A stretch of DNA of 64,000 nucleotides, from NCBI RefSeq assembly GCF_019880555.1, contig NZ_JAINVU010000003.1, forward strand, positions 240,001 through 304,000, in the 5' to 3' direction. Both the position numbers and the translations under genes were made by a program. Origin of the DNA: Hephaestia mangrovi. Its GTDB lineage: Bacteria > Pseudomonadota > Alphaproteobacteria > Sphingomonadales > Sphingomonadaceae. The number at the start of each line of letters is the position of its first letter. The first letter of the stretch is position 1. Shown in pieces: positions 1-9,060 of the stretch. Below the pieces are notes generated by a model that saw nothing but the letters and a program-made list of their open reading frames with translations, made no database searches and had not been told where the DNA came from.

Positions 1-454
1 GACGCTGCAGGTCTTGTTCGCGCCGGCCTGCGAGGCGCGGGGCCGGCCCGGCATCCCGATTCGCAACTCGGCTTATGGCGCGGTGATCCTCACCGCCGGC
101 TTCCTGATCGGCGTGCGATTCGGGCCGGAAGGCCTCGCCTGGGCCTGGATCGGCGCCTACCCGCTGTTCCTGATCGTATCGGCGACGCAATCGCTTCCGG
201 CGATCGGACTGAAGGCAACCGCGCTGATTCGCGAAATCCTGCCGCCGGTCTGCGCGGCCGTCGCGATGGCATTGGCCGTCCGGCTGGTCGATCATCTGCT
301 GCCGCCGCTGATGCCGCCCGCGCGCCTGGCCGCGCTGGTAGTAACCGGCGCGGCGGCTTATGGCGCGTGGCTGGCGCTGTTCGCGCGCAGCGCCGCACGC
401 GAGCTCGTCGCCATCGTCCGCCGCCGGCCGCTCGCGCCGATTCAGGCCGACTGA
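1..454 (+). CDS. Polysaccharide flippase (MOP superfamily), C-terminal part
   Basis: This frame is open to the left edge of the window, so only the C-terminal part of about 150 residues is present. It contains several hydrophobic helices (about 20-40, 46-60, 75-95 and 100-125 of the visible part) and ends in a short basic tail. The pattern, including the segment RFGPEGLAWAWIGAYPLF, resembles the last helices of Wzx/MATE-like exporters of lipid-linked oligosaccharides, which flip sugar units across the inner membrane. The assignment rests on a fragment, so the exact family is inferred. Its 3' end overlaps the convergent CBS gene by 13 bases. Confidence 0.6.
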   Translation, partial: TLQVLFAPACEARGRPGIPIRNSAYGAVILTAGFLIGVRFGPEGLAWAWIGAYPLFLIVSATQSLPAIGLKATALIREILPPVCAAVAMALAVRLVDHLLPPLMPPARLAALVVTGAAAYGAWLALFARSAARELVAIVRRRPLAPIQAD

Positions 455-870
455 ATATAGTCGCGCATCGCCGCCGCGTCGGCCTCGATCCGCTCGATCC
501 GATATTTGACGAGGTCGCCGATCGAGACCAGCCCGATCATGCTGCCATCCTGGATCACCGGCAGGTGGCGGATGCGCCGGCGCGTCATCAACGACAAAGC
601 CCCCAGCACCGCATCCTTGGGCGCGACGGTGACGGGCGGCGCAGTCATCACATCGCCAACCGTGCGATCGAGCGCAGCGGCGCCATTTTGCGCCAGCGCG
701 TAGATGACGTCTCGTTCGGAGAACACGCCGGTCACCGTATCGCCGTCGATCACCGGCAATGCGCCGATGCGCCGTTCGGCAAGCAAGGCGACGGCCTCGC
801 TCACCCGGCTATCGGCCGAGATCGATAATACGTCATGCCCCTTGCCGTTCAGGATCGCCGCAATCGTCAT
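442..870 (-). CDS. CBS domain protein
   Basis: The 142-residue protein consists almost entirely of two CBS repeats, about residues 10-60 and 74-126, each ending in the typical LPVI-DG-x-x-G-x-x-S-x-x-D pattern. Such stand-alone pairs usually fold as a Bateman module that binds adenine nucleotides and senses energy state; no enzyme domain is attached, so the partner is unknown. The start is supported by a GGGAGAGG ribosome binding site six bases upstream. It is divergent from the small membrane protein at 992 and convergent with the flippase. Confidence 0.9.
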   Translation of the reverse strand: MTIAAILNGKGHDVLSISADSRVSEAVALLAERRIGALPVIDGDTVTGVFSERDVIYALAQNGAAALDRTVGDVMTAPPVTVAPKDAVLGALSLMTRRRIRHLPVIQDGSMIGLVSIGDLVKYRIERIEADAAAMRDYIQSA

Positions 871-991
871 GGCACCTCTCCCGTTATCGGGCCGGCGCGG
901 CGTCGCGATTCGCGCGGCCCCGTCACGGCCGGCACATTATTCGAGTCCCTAACCGCTTGAGTGTCGCATCTTTGCCCCGATATGGCAAAGC

Positions 992-1297
992 ATGACCGAC
1001 CGCCCGACCGGCCTCGACGATCCCGCCGCCGCCGCCCACGCCTGGGCGCGGTTCCGCCGGGTGCTCGGCTGGATGGCGCTGGCCATCGCGGCGATCGATG
1101 CCGCGGCGATCGTCGCGATCGACCATTTCTACGGGCCACTGTCGCTGTTGACGATCATCGCCACGGCGATCGGCTTCGGCCTGACGATGCTGCTTGCCGC
1201 CGCCCTGATGGGCCTGGTGTTCATGAGTGCCGGGACCGGCCACGATCAAGCGGTCGAGGATTTCGCCAAGACGCAAAAAGGCCGGCGCCGCTTCTGA
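992..1297 (+). CDS. Small two-helix membrane protein, unknown function
   Basis: This 101-residue protein has two strong hydrophobic helices (about residues 27-47 and 53-80) flanked by a polar N-terminus and a short charged C-terminus ending in KGRRRF. I do not recognise a characterised family. It stands alone between the divergent CBS gene and the convergent DUF4167 gene. Its stop codon lies at the apex of a strong hairpin that follows, so translation termination and transcription termination coincide. Confidence 0.75.
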   Translation: MTDRPTGLDDPAAAAHAWARFRRVLGWMALAIAAIDAAAIVAIDHFYGPLSLLTIIATAIGFGLTMLLAAALMGLVFMSAGTGHDQAVEDFAKTQKGRRRF

Positions 1298-1313
1298 GCG
1301 GCACCGGCCCTTT
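1280..1313. terminator. Bidirectional intrinsic terminator overlapping a stop codon
   Basis: The arms at 1280-1292 and 1297-1309 pair over 12 bases with a single C/A mismatch, around a TCTG loop. A run of five A precedes the stem and CTTTAT follows it, so it can work for both the rightward 101-residue gene and the leftward DUF4167 gene. The rightward gene's TGA (1295-1297) sits in the loop and first base of the 3' arm. Confidence 0.85.
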
Positions 1314-1333
1314 ATCAATTCCAGCAGGAACGA

Positions 1334-2050
1334 TCAGCCAACCGTACCGGCAGCCTCGCTCGCGGGCGGGCGACCACGACGGCGACGCGGCTTTTCCTCG
1401 CTCTCGTCGTCATTGGCGGTCGCGCCGAGCGACGGCGGCAGGCGATCGGCTTCAAGACCCGCCTGCTCAGCCGGCGCCGGCGTCTTGCGCGGACGGCCGC
1501 GACGGCGAGGCGCCGCGACTTCGGCAACGGGCTCTCCTTCGGTCGCGCGCTCGCCCTCGACTTCGGCGGTCTCGCTCTTGCCGTTGCGCTCGGCGCTCTT
1601 GCCGTTGCGTTCGGCGCGATGCTCCCGCGGCGCTTCTTCGCCGTCATCGCCATTGTCGGCGTGGCCGTTGCCGCGACCGTTCGCACGAGGCTCGTCGCGA
1701 TCGCGGCGCTGCGCCCTGTGCTGGCTCTGCTGGCGATAGTCGCCATCATCCTCGCCGTCGGTCTCGTCATCGGCGTCGGCCTCTTCGCGCTGCCGGCGAT
1801 TTTCCTCGAACCGCGACTTGTTCTCGTTGAGCACGCGGAAATAGTGATCGGCGAACTGCAGGTAATATTCGGTGTTGACGCGATCACCCGCCATCTGCGC
1901 GTCGCGCGCCAGATTCTTGTACTTCTCGTAGAGCTGGTTGGCGTTGCCACGCTGGCGATTGTCGATCCGGCTGTTCGAATTCGGATTGCCTTGCGAGCGT
2001 TGCCCACCACCACCACGGCCGCGACGGCGGCCGGCCTGACGATTGTTCAT
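1334..2050 (-). CDS. DUF4167 domain protein, probable RNA-binding
   Basis: The N-terminus is rich in Arg, Gly, Asn and Gln (an RGRGGGGQR stretch), followed by the conserved helical block around residues 38-85 (YEKYKNLARDAQMAGDRVNT...YLQFADHYFRV) that defines DUF4167. The rest is highly charged and disordered, with AT-hook-like GRPRK and GRPP patches near the C-terminus. DUF4167 is largely confined to alphaproteobacteria; a nucleic-acid-binding role is an inference from composition. A GAGGA ribosome binding site nine bases upstream favours ATG at 2050 over the TTG just before it. A leader of about 260 bases with hairpins separates it from prmC upstream. Confidence 0.85.
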   Translation of the reverse strand: MNNRQAGRRRGRGGGGQRSQGNPNSNSRIDNRQRGNANQLYEKYKNLARDAQMAGDRVNTEYYLQFADHYFRVLNENKSRFEENRRQREEADADDETDGEDDGDYRQQSQHRAQRRDRDEPRANGRGNGHADNGDDGEEAPREHRAERNGKSAERNGKSETAEVEGERATEGEPVAEVAAPRRRGRPRKTPAPAEQAGLEADRLPPSLGATANDDESEEKPRRRRGRPPASEAAGTVG

Positions 2051-2313
2051 CAAAGTCTGTCTGTCCTCGTCCCTTGAAAATCACCCGGCCCCACACCGAA
2101 TTCGCGAACTCAGCGCGTTTCCCCTGCGCAAAAGACACCGCCGAAGCGGCGCGATCAGGCTGCCACGGCCGCCGGACTGCAGCGGCTTCATGACGAGGGA
2201 TTGGGCCCAGGGCCTCTTTTCAACAACTTGGTTGAAGGTGCCCGCCCCAATTGGGGTCTTAGCCCGGCGGCGCACATTATCCAAGAGGAAATGTGGGGTG
2301 CGGGGCAGCATTT
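2051..2313. other. Intergenic leader between prmC and the DUF4167 gene
   Basis: This 263-base gap lies inside a leftward gene series and is long for this window. It holds a perfect 12-base palindrome CCCCAATTGGGG (2245-2256) and a 6-bp hairpin TTCAAC-N6-GTTGAA (2219-2236). A GATAAT sequence on the minus strand (2276-2281) could be a -10 element, but no good -35 is seen. The 78-codon open frame inside it has no credible start signal or recognisable protein. Confidence 0.5.
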
Positions 2314-3144
2314 TCAAGTTACCACGATCGCGCGCGGCCGGCCGGCGAGATCGCGGCGCAGCGCCGGCGCAAGCCCGGCCGCCTCGACCAGCGCGGCGAC
2401 GGCATCGGCCTGCATATGTCCGATTTCGAGAATCGCCACGCCGCCCGGGGCGATGAGGCGCGGCAGATCGGGAACGATCGCGCGATACGCGTCGAGCCCG
2501 TCGGCCCCGGCAAACAAGGCGTCCGCTGGCTCGTGCTCGCGAACTTCGGGCGGCAACACCTCATCGAGGCCGATATACGGCGGGTTGGCGAGGATCAGAT
2601 CGAATTGCGACTCGATGCCCGCCGCCCAATCGCCCTCGAGCAGTTTGGCGCGCGCGCCCAGCCCCAGGCGATCCGCATTGGCGCGGGCCATCGCCAGCGC
2701 CTCGGTCGAGCGATCGACGCCGAGCCCGATCGTCTGCCGCCATTGATCGAGCGCGGCGAGCAGCAGCGTGCCCGGCCCGGTTCCGAGATCGAGGATCGTC
2801 ACCGGCGACTGGTCCGCGAAATGATCCACCGCCGCCTCGATCAGCGTCTCGCTGTCCGCCCGCGGCACCAACGCGCCAGGGCCGACCGCGATGTCGATCG
2901 TCCAGAAGGCGCGGATGCCGGTGATATAGGCAACCGGCTCGTGCGCGAGGCGGCGGTCGAGCAGCGCGGCGAAGGCGGGGGGCTCGACATCGTCGAGCCG
3001 GCGCAGCAGCAGATCGTCGCGCGACATGCCGAGCGCGTGCGCCATCAGCAGCTCGGCGTCGAGGCGGGGGGTTTCGGAAACCGTGGCAAGTCGGGCGGCT
3101 GCGGCGGCAAGGGCCTGCCTTACCTTGAGCCCGCGCTCAGCCAT
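2314..3144 (-). CDS. prmC: Peptide chain release factor N5-glutamine methyltransferase
   Basis: PrmC uses S-adenosylmethionine to methylate the glutamine of the GGQ loop of release factors, which speeds peptide release. The 276-residue protein shows an N-terminal helical substrate-binding domain, the SAM motif DLGTGPG (119-125) and the NPPYIG motif (187-192) that contacts the target glutamine. Length matches the family. Its start overlaps the 3' end of prfA by eight bases, so enzyme and substrate are translated from the same transcript. Confidence 0.97.
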   Translation of the reverse strand: MAERGLKVRQALAAAAARLATVSETPRLDAELLMAHALGMSRDDLLLRRLDDVEPPAFAALLDRRLAHEPVAYITGIRAFWTIDIAVGPGALVPRADSETLIEAAVDHFADQSPVTILDLGTGPGTLLLAALDQWRQTIGLGVDRSTEALAMARANADRLGLGARAKLLEGDWAAGIESQFDLILANPPYIGLDEVLPPEVREHEPADALFAGADGLDAYRAIVPDLPRLIAPGGVAILEIGHMQADAVAALVEAAGLAPALRRDLAGRPRAIVVT

Positions 3145-4210
3145 CGATCGCGGCGAGGCGTTCGGCCTGATCCTCGGCGATCAGCGCGTCGATCAGCTCT
3201 TCCATCTCGCCTTCGAGGATTTCGGGCAGGCGATGCAGCGTCAGATTGATGCGGTGATCGGTGACGCGCCCCTGCGGAAAATTGTAGGTGCGAATCCGCT
3301 CCGAGCGATCGCCCGAGCCAACCATCGACTTGCGCGTTCCCGCCCGCTCGCTCGCCAGCCGCTCGCGCTCCGCCTCGTAAAGACGCGTGCGCAGCACCTT
3401 CATCGCCTTGGCCTTGTTCTTGTGCTGAGATTTCTCGTCCTGCTGGATGACGACCAGCCCGGTCGGGATATGCGTGATGCGTACCGCCGAATCGGTGGTG
3501 TTGACCGACTGCCCGCCCGGCCCCGACGAGCGATAGACGTCGATCCGCAGATCCTTGTCGTCGATCTGGACGTCGACCTCTTCCGCCTCGGGCAGCACGG
3601 CGACGGTCGCCGCCGAGGTGTGGATGCGCCCGCCCGATTCGGTCACCGGCACGCGCTGCACGCGGTGGACGCCGCTTTCGAACTTCAGCCGAGCGAACAC
3701 CCCCTGCCCCGTCACGCTGGCGACGACTTCCTTGTAGCCGCCGGCTTCGGACGGGCTCGCCGAGATTAGCTCGACCCGCCAGCCGCGGTGATCGGCGTAC
3801 CGCTGATACATCCGCATCAGGTTGCCGGCGAACAGCGCCGCCTCGTCACCGCCGGTGCCGGCGCGGATTTCGAGCATCGCCGGGCGCTCGTCGGCCGCAT
3901 CGCGCGGCAACAGCGCGAGCGCGAGCTTGTGCTCGGCGGCTTCCAGCTTCTGCTGGTTGTCGTCGAGCTCCTCGGCCGCCATCTCGCGCAATTCGGGATC
4001 GGCCTCGTGGGTCATGTGCTTGAGGCTGACCGCCTCGGCACGCAGCCGCCGGACGTCGCCCGCCGCTGCCGCGACGGGCTCGAGCTCGGCATATTCCTTC
4101 GATACCGCAACGAAGCGCTCGCCGGGCAGGTCGCCAGTCGCCATCAGCGCCTGCAACTCATCCCGCCGCGCCTCGATCTGCGCGATCCGTTCGGCAGAGA
4201 TGGTCGTCAT
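3137..4210 (-). CDS. prfA: Peptide chain release factor 1
   Basis: RF1 ends translation at UAA and UAG. The 357-residue protein has the GGQ catalytic tripeptide at 232-234 and a PVT tripeptide at 188-190 in the position of the PxT stop-codon reading motif, which separates RF1 from RF2 (SPF). The C-terminus has the usual basic and helical region. It lies 40 bases downstream of hisS and overlaps prmC, giving a translation-related leftward operon hisS-prfA-prmC. Confidence 0.98.
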   Translation of the reverse strand: MTTISAERIAQIEARRDELQALMATGDLPGERFVAVSKEYAELEPVAAAAGDVRRLRAEAVSLKHMTHEADPELREMAAEELDDNQQKLEAAEHKLALALLPRDAADERPAMLEIRAGTGGDEAALFAGNLMRMYQRYADHRGWRVELISASPSEAGGYKEVVASVTGQGVFARLKFESGVHRVQRVPVTESGGRIHTSAATVAVLPEAEEVDVQIDDKDLRIDVYRSSGPGGQSVNTTDSAVRITHIPTGLVVIQQDEKSQHKNKAKAMKVLRTRLYEAERERLASERAGTRKSMVGSGDRSERIRTYNFPQGRVTDHRINLTLHRLPEILEGEMEELIDALIAEDQAERLAAIDG

Positions 4211-4250
4211 GCGCCCGCCAATACCCTATGCGCTGTCCCAGCGGCGAGGG

Positions 4251-5495
4251 TCACTTCAACGCCCCTACCAAAGCCGCGAGCGCGACCTCGACCTGTGTGC
4301 CTGCGCCCAGATTCTTGACCGCCGCCACACTTTTGGCGATTTCGTCATCGCCGAGAATGACGGCAAAGCGCGCGCCAAGCGCATCGGCCTTGGCGAGACG
4401 TTTCTTCATATTACCCTTGAACGCCATGTCGGCGGTAATGCCGCTCCGACGCAGGTCAGCAAGCACCCCTTGCGCCGTGCTCTCGGCCGCCTCGCCAAGC
4501 GGAATGATGACGGCATCGACCCCGCGGACCGCCGGCTCCTCGATCAACATCGCCAGCCGCTCGACGCCCGCCGCCCAGCCGACCGCCGGCGTATGCGGGC
4601 CGCCCAGGCTTTCCATCAATCCGTCATAGCGTCCACCGCCGAGCACGGTGCCTTGCGCGCCCAGCCGATCGGTGACGAACTCGAAGGCGGTGTGGCGGTA
4701 GTAATCGAGGCCGCGGACGAGGCGGCTGTTGCGCGTCCACGCCACGCCGGCGGCGTCGAGGCCCTTGGTCACTGCCTCGAAATAGGCGCCTGCCTCGCTG
4801 GTCAGATGCGCGTCGATATCCGGCGCGGCGTCAGCGATCGGGCGATCGCGCGGATCCTTGCTGTCGAGGATGCGCAGCGGGTTCTTCTCGAGCCGCGTCT
4901 GGCTGTCCTCGGAAAGCTCGCTCCGATGCGCCTCGAAATGCGCTACCAGCGCCTGGCGCCACGCTTCGCGCGTTTCCGAATCGCCGAGCGTGTTGAGCTG
5001 CAGCGTCACGCCATCGTCAATCCCCAACTCCTTGAGCAACTGGTCGGCGAGCGCGAGCAGCTCCACGTCGGCGGCGGGCTCGGCCGCGCCGATCACCTCG
5101 GCATCGATCTGGTGGAACTGGCGGAAGCGGCCCTTTTGCGGGCGTTCGTAACGGAACACCGGCCCCGACGTCGCGAGCTTGAGCGGCGCATGCTGCTGCC
5201 AGCCTTCGGTCAGATAGGCGCGGCACAAGCCGGCGGTGAACTCGGGCCGCAGCGTCAGCGAATCGCCGCCGCGATCGGGGAAGGTGTACATCTCCTTCGA
5301 GACGACATCGGTGGTTTCGCCGATCGAGCGGGCGAACACCTCGGTCGCCTCGAACACCGGAATGTCGACGCGCTGGAAGCAATAGAGCTTGCGGACGCGC
5401 TCGAAGGTTTCGAGGACGTGCGCGAAGCGGCGCTGCTCCTCGCCGAAAATGTCCTGCGTGCCGCGGATGCGCTGGGGGGTCTGAATACGAGCCAT
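4251..5495 (-). CDS. hisS: Histidyl-tRNA synthetase
   Basis: Class II synthetase that charges tRNA-His. The 414-residue protein has motif 2 ([16 protein letters not shown]), the histidine-specific signature [12 protein letters not shown], motif 3 (GVERL) and a C-terminal anticodon-binding domain of about 90 residues. Length fits the bacterial family. It starts the leftward hisS-prfA-prmC series, and only 50 bases separate it from the divergent DUF1345 gene. Confidence 0.97.
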   Translation of the reverse strand: MARIQTPQRIRGTQDIFGEEQRRFAHVLETFERVRKLYCFQRVDIPVFEATEVFARSIGETTDVVSKEMYTFPDRGGDSLTLRPEFTAGLCRAYLTEGWQQHAPLKLATSGPVFRYERPQKGRFRQFHQIDAEVIGAAEPAADVELLALADQLLKELGIDDGVTLQLNTLGDSETREAWRQALVAHFEAHRSELSEDSQTRLEKNPLRILDSKDPRDRPIADAAPDIDAHLTSEAGAYFEAVTKGLDAAGVAWTRNSRLVRGLDYYRHTAFEFVTDRLGAQGTVLGGGRYDGLMESLGGPHTPAVGWAAGVERLAMLIEEPAVRGVDAVIIPLGEAAESTAQGVLADLRRSGITADMAFKGNMKKRLAKADALGARFAVILGDDEIAKSVAAVKNLGAGTQVEVALAALVGALK

Positions 5496-5545
5496 AAGAG
5501 CCGGGGTATCTAGGCGACGCGATTCGAAACCGCTAGCATTTCGTC

Positions 5546-6196
5546 ATGGCATCCGCAGGCGCGCGCTGGAGACTTGGCAACCACATCGCGCCGCCGCGCT
5601 TCGTGCTGTTCTGCATCGTATTGGCCGGGGGGCTGGCGATCGCGATCCCGCCGCTGGGCGCGGAGCGCGGCACGCTCGCGGCTTTCGACGCCGCGAGCAT
5701 GCTTTTCCTGCTCGCCGTGCTGCCGTTGCTGCGAAACGCCAACGCCGCGGCGATGCGGCGCCACGCGCGGGACAATGATGCCAATCGCGTCGGGCTGTTG
5801 CTGCTTACGGGATTGGTGATGCTGGTGATCCTGGTCGCCGTCGCCGGTGAACTCAGGAACAAGACCAACCTCGTCACCATCGCATTGGTCGTCGGCACGC
5901 TGGCGCTGGCGTGGCTGTTCTCGAACATGGTCTATGCCTTGCACTATGCCCACATCTTCTATCTGGGCGACAAGGACGGCAAGGATTGCGGCGGGCTGGG
6001 CTTTCCCAACTGCGACGAGCCCGATTATTGGGACTTCGTCTATTTCTCCTTCACGCTCGGCATGACGTTTCAGACCTCGGACGTCGAAATGACCAACGGG
6101 CGGATGCGGCGCGTCGCGATCGGGCATTGCCTGGCGGCATTCGTGTTCAACATCGGCGTGCTTGCCTTCACCATCAACGTGCTCGGCGGCAGCTGA
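5546..6196 (+). CDS. DUF1345 integral membrane protein
   Basis: The 216-residue protein has about five hydrophobic helices. Between the third and fourth it carries the conserved YALHYAHIFY segment and then a DYWDFVYFSFTLGMTFQTSDVE stretch, both typical of DUF1345. Function is unknown. The Asp-, Tyr- and Thr-rich core resembles the pore half of two-helix cation channels, which is only an impression. It is a single gene divergent from hisS. Confidence 0.9.
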   Translation: MASAGARWRLGNHIAPPRFVLFCIVLAGGLAIAIPPLGAERGTLAAFDAASMLFLLAVLPLLRNANAAAMRRHARDNDANRVGLLLLTGLVMLVILVAVAGELRNKTNLVTIALVVGTLALAWLFSNMVYALHYAHIFYLGDKDGKDCGGLGFPNCDEPDYWDFVYFSFTLGMTFQTSDVEMTNGRMRRVAIGHCLAAFVFNIGVLAFTINVLGGS

Positions 6197-6237
6197 ACGC
6201 CGCGTGTCGGCGGCGGCGGCAAAACATCACAGCGCGC

Positions 6238-6243
6238 TATAAT
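6238..6243 (+). promoter_or_regulatory. Possible -10 element before the M61 peptidase gene
   Basis: A perfect TATAAT lies 87 bases before the M61 start, in a region otherwise very rich in G and C. No convincing -35 is present at 16-18 bases upstream (the sequence there is GGCGGC), so the assignment is weak. Confidence 0.35.
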
Positions 6244-6329
6244 ATCGCCTCGCCGCGTCCCGAGGGCTGGACTTCCGTCGCTTCCAGACCTTATCCCGCC
6301 GCATCCTTCCTTCAGCCGAAAGGCCCCCG

Positions 6330-8255
6330 ATGCTCCGCACGCTTGCTTTCACGTCGCTTCTGCTCGCCTCGACCGCCGCTGCCGCGCAGCTCGTTCCGGA
6401 CGGCAATTCCAAGCCGCAGCCGATTCCGTTCGAGAACACGATCCCGGCGCCGCAGGACATCGAATATCCCGGCACGATGACGCTCGACATCGACGCGTCA
6501 GACACCAGCCAGGGCATTTTCCGCGTGAAGGAAGCGCTGCCGGTCGCGCAACCGGGCCCAATGGTGCTGCTCTATCCGAAATGGCTTCCGGGCAACCATT
6601 CGCCGACCGGCCAGCTCGACAAGCTGACCGGCCTCGTCATCACCGGCGACAAGGGCCAGCCGATCCGCTGGACGCGCGATCCGGTCGACGTCTACGCCTA
6701 TCACATCGATGTGCCCGAAGGCGTGAAGACGCTCAACATGGTCTTCCAGTTCGCGTCCGCGACGGCGGGAAATCAGGGGCGCATCGTGATGACGCCGAAC
6801 CTGATCAGCCTGCAGTGGAATTCGATGAGCCTCTATCCAGCCGGCTATTTCACGCGCGGGATCGGCGTGCAGGCGACGGTGCATTATCCGGCCGGCTTCA
6901 CCGCGTCTTCGGCGCTGCCCTCCACCGCGAAGGGCCCGATCTACAGCTATCAGAAGACGAACTACGAAATCCTGGTCGATTCGCCGGTGCTCGCCGGCCG
7001 CTATTACAAGCAATGGGTGCTGTCGCCGAAGGTCAATCTGGATGTCTATGCCGACAAGCCAGCCGACCTTGCCGCGACGCCTGAACAGATCGACGCGCAC
7101 AAGCGCCTCGTCGACCAGGCGGTCAAGACCTTCGGCGCCCAGCATTACGATCATTATGATTTCCTGCTGTCGCTGTCCGACCAACTCGGCGGCATCGGGC
7201 TCGAGCATCATCGCAGCTCGGAAGACGGCGCGGTCGAAAATTACTTCACCGACTGGAACAACCAGATCTACGATCGCAACCTGCTGCCGCACGAATATAC
7301 CCATAGCTGGAACGGCAAGTTCCGCCGCGGCGCCGACCTGTGGACGCCCAATTTCGACGTGCCGATGCGCGACAGCCTGCTGTGGGTCTATGAAGGCCAG
7401 ACGCAGTTCTGGGGTTATGTGTTGCAGGCGCGATCGGGGCTGGTCAGCAAGGCCGACACGCTCGACGAATATGCCATGATCGCGGCTTATTACGATCACA
7501 TGCCGGCGCGGCAGTGGCGCGATCTGCTTGATACCACCAACGATCCGATCATCTCGCAGCGCCGCCCCAAGGGTTGGACGAGCTGGCAGCGGTCGGAGGA
7601 TTATTACAACGAGGGCCTGATGGTCTGGATGGAGGTCGATTCGATCCTGCGCCAGCAATCGCATGGCACCAAGTCGATCGACGATTTCGCCCGCGCCTTC
7701 TTCGGCATCAACGACGGCGACTGGGGCGAAGTGACCTATACATTCAACGACGTGGTCAACACGCTCAACTCGATCCAGCCCTATGACTGGGCCGGTTTCC
7801 TGACCGAGCGTCTGCAGGGTCTGTCGAAGGACGCGCCGCTCAACGGGTTCGTGCAGAACGGCTACAAGCTCGTCTATACCGACCAGGAATCCACCGTCTT
7901 CAAGCAAGCGGAAACCAACCGCAAGAAGACCGACGCCAGCTATTCGATCGGCCTCGCCGCGGGCAATGACGGCGATCTCGTCAGCGTGATCTGGGACAGC
8001 CCGGCGTTCAAGGCCGGGCTCGACCTCGGCGATACGATCGTCGCGATCAACGGCAAGGCCTATTCGGGCGACGTGCTCAAGGACGCGATCGTCTCGGCGA
8101 AGACCGACAAGAACCCGATCCACTTCACGGTGAAGCGCGACGGCGATTTCCGTGACGTCGCCATCGACTATCATGACGGCCCGCGCTATCCGCACCTCGT
8201 GAAGGTCGGCACCGGAGAGACCGGCCTCGACAAGCTGCTCGAACCGAGACCATAA
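6330..8255 (+). CDS. M61 family glycyl aminopeptidase-like metallopeptidase with PDZ domain
   Basis: The 641-residue protein begins with a Sec signal peptide (cleavage near TAAAAQL). The zinc site is HEYTH (321-325) with a downstream glutamate at 355 in VYEGQ, as in M61 peptidases. A PDZ domain covers about residues 540-615 (GDLVSVIWDSPAFKAGL, then GDTIVAING). It is probably periplasmic and would trim peptides with N-terminal Gly or Ala; that specificity is known for characterised members and only inferred here. It is followed by a large hairpin and ppa. Confidence 0.93.
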   Translation: MLRTLAFTSLLLASTAAAAQLVPDGNSKPQPIPFENTIPAPQDIEYPGTMTLDIDASDTSQGIFRVKEALPVAQPGPMVLLYPKWLPGNHSPTGQLDKLTGLVITGDKGQPIRWTRDPVDVYAYHIDVPEGVKTLNMVFQFASATAGNQGRIVMTPNLISLQWNSMSLYPAGYFTRGIGVQATVHYPAGFTASSALPSTAKGPIYSYQKTNYEILVDSPVLAGRYYKQWVLSPKVNLDVYADKPADLAATPEQIDAHKRLVDQAVKTFGAQHYDHYDFLLSLSDQLGGIGLEHHRSSEDGAVENYFTDWNNQIYDRNLLPHEYTHSWNGKFRRGADLWTPNFDVPMRDSLLWVYEGQTQFWGYVLQARSGLVSKADTLDEYAMIAAYYDHMPARQWRDLLDTTNDPIISQRRPKGWTSWQRSEDYYNEGLMVWMEVDSILRQQSHGTKSIDDFARAFFGINDGDWGEVTYTFNDVVNTLNSIQPYDWAGFLTERLQGLSKDAPLNGFVQNGYKLVYTDQESTVFKQAETNRKKTDASYSIGLAAGNDGDLVSVIWDSPAFKAGLDLGDTIVAINGKAYSGDVLKDAIVSAKTDKNPIHFTVKRDGDFRDVAIDYHDGPRYPHLVKVGTGETGLDKLLEPRP

Positions 8256-8310
8256 GCCCGGTCGAGCCAGGATATTGATTGGGGCTCGGCCGCGCGGTCG
8301 AGCAGCCGCA

Positions 8311-8378
8311 CCGGCCCGCTCCCCACCCTACCTCCCATAGATACTGCCGTTGGGAGGCCGGGTGGGGCAGCGGGCCGG
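8311..8378. other. 25-bp-stem intergenic hairpin upstream of ppa
   Basis: Three consecutive blocks pair across a 13-base loop: 8311-8320 with 8369-8378 (10 bp), 8321-8328 with 8360-8367 (8 bp, after a one-base bulge) and 8331-8337 with 8351-8357 (7 bp), separated by a 2x2 internal loop. No T-run follows on either strand, so it is not a classical terminator. It ends 27 bases before the ppa start. Confidence 0.85.
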
Positions 8379-8405
8379 CGTGGCCTAGTGACGAAGGAAG
8401 CAAGA

Positions 8406-8945
8406 ATGCGTATCGACATGGTGCCCGTCGGCGACAATCCGCCCGAAAGCCTCAACGTCATCATCGAAGTGCCCGTCGGCGGCGAGCCGGTGAAATATGA
8501 GTTCGACAAGAAATCGGGCGCGCTGTTCGTCGATCGCATCCTGCACACGCCGATGCGCTATCCGGCCAATTACGGCTTCGTGCCGCACACCCTGTCGCCT
8601 GACGGCGACCCGATCGACGCGCTGGTCGTCGCGCGTTCGCCGTTCGTGCCGGGCTGCGTCGTCCGCGCGCGCCCGATCGCGGTGCTCAACCTCGAGGACG
8701 AGCATGGCGGCGACGAGAAGCTGATCTGCGTGCCGGTAGATTCGACCTTTCCTTATTACGCCAATGTCGGCGAGAAGGCCGATCTACCGCCGATCATCTT
8801 CCAGCAGATCGAACACTTCTTTACGCACTACAAGGATCTCGAGTCCGAAAAGTGGGTGCGCATCGGCAAATGGGGCGATGCCGAGGAAGCCAAGCAGGTG
8901 CTGCTCGAAGCGATCGAGCGCGCCAAGAACGACAAGGCGGCCTAA
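8406..8945 (+). CDS. ppa: Inorganic pyrophosphatase, family I
   Basis: Hydrolyses pyrophosphate in the cytoplasm and so pulls biosynthetic reactions forward. The 179-residue protein carries the metal-binding signature DGDPID (66-71) and the KYEFDKKSG active-site strand near the N-terminus; length is right for the bacterial hexameric enzyme. ATG 8406 is preferred over the in-frame GTG at 8388 because GAAGGA lies nine bases before it. The gene is monocistronic and is preceded by the large hairpin at 8311-8378. Confidence 0.97.
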   Translation: MRIDMVPVGDNPPESLNVIIEVPVGGEPVKYEFDKKSGALFVDRILHTPMRYPANYGFVPHTLSPDGDPIDALVVARSPFVPGCVVRARPIAVLNLEDEHGGDEKLICVPVDSTFPYYANVGEKADLPPIIFQQIEHFFTHYKDLESEKWVRIGKWGDAEEAKQVLLEAIERAKNDKAA

Positions 8946-9002
8946 AAGGGGAACGCCCAACGCACGCGGATCAAATTCCAGGGTGCGTGGAATTCAGTTC
9001 AG

Positions 9003-9060
9003 GGTGAGGCGAAATGCCATGCCTTGCAGCCCGCCATGGGCTGAAAACCGCGCATCCTAG
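9003..9060 (-). repeat. Dispersed 3' element, copy A
   Basis: Read leftward, it begins at the stop codon of the 88-residue membrane-protein gene (CTAGG) and contains a core of 27 bases (AGCCCATGGCGGGCTGCAA followed by GGCATGGC) that recurs with one substitution at 47835-47861 after tadC. The core folds as AGCCC-N5-GGGCT or as a longer alternative stem. The flanking ATTTCGCC resembles TTTTTCGTCC of copy B. Confidence 0.75.

Noticed and set aside
2081..2317. A 78-codon minus-strand frame in the leader of the DUF4167 gene
   Set aside because: No ribosome binding site of note, no recognisable protein, overlaps hairpin and palindrome; more likely a leader region.
6498..8195. A 565-codon open frame antisense to the M61 peptidase
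   Set aside because: Shadow frame; no domain pattern, and the sense strand encodes a complete peptidase with catalytic motifs.
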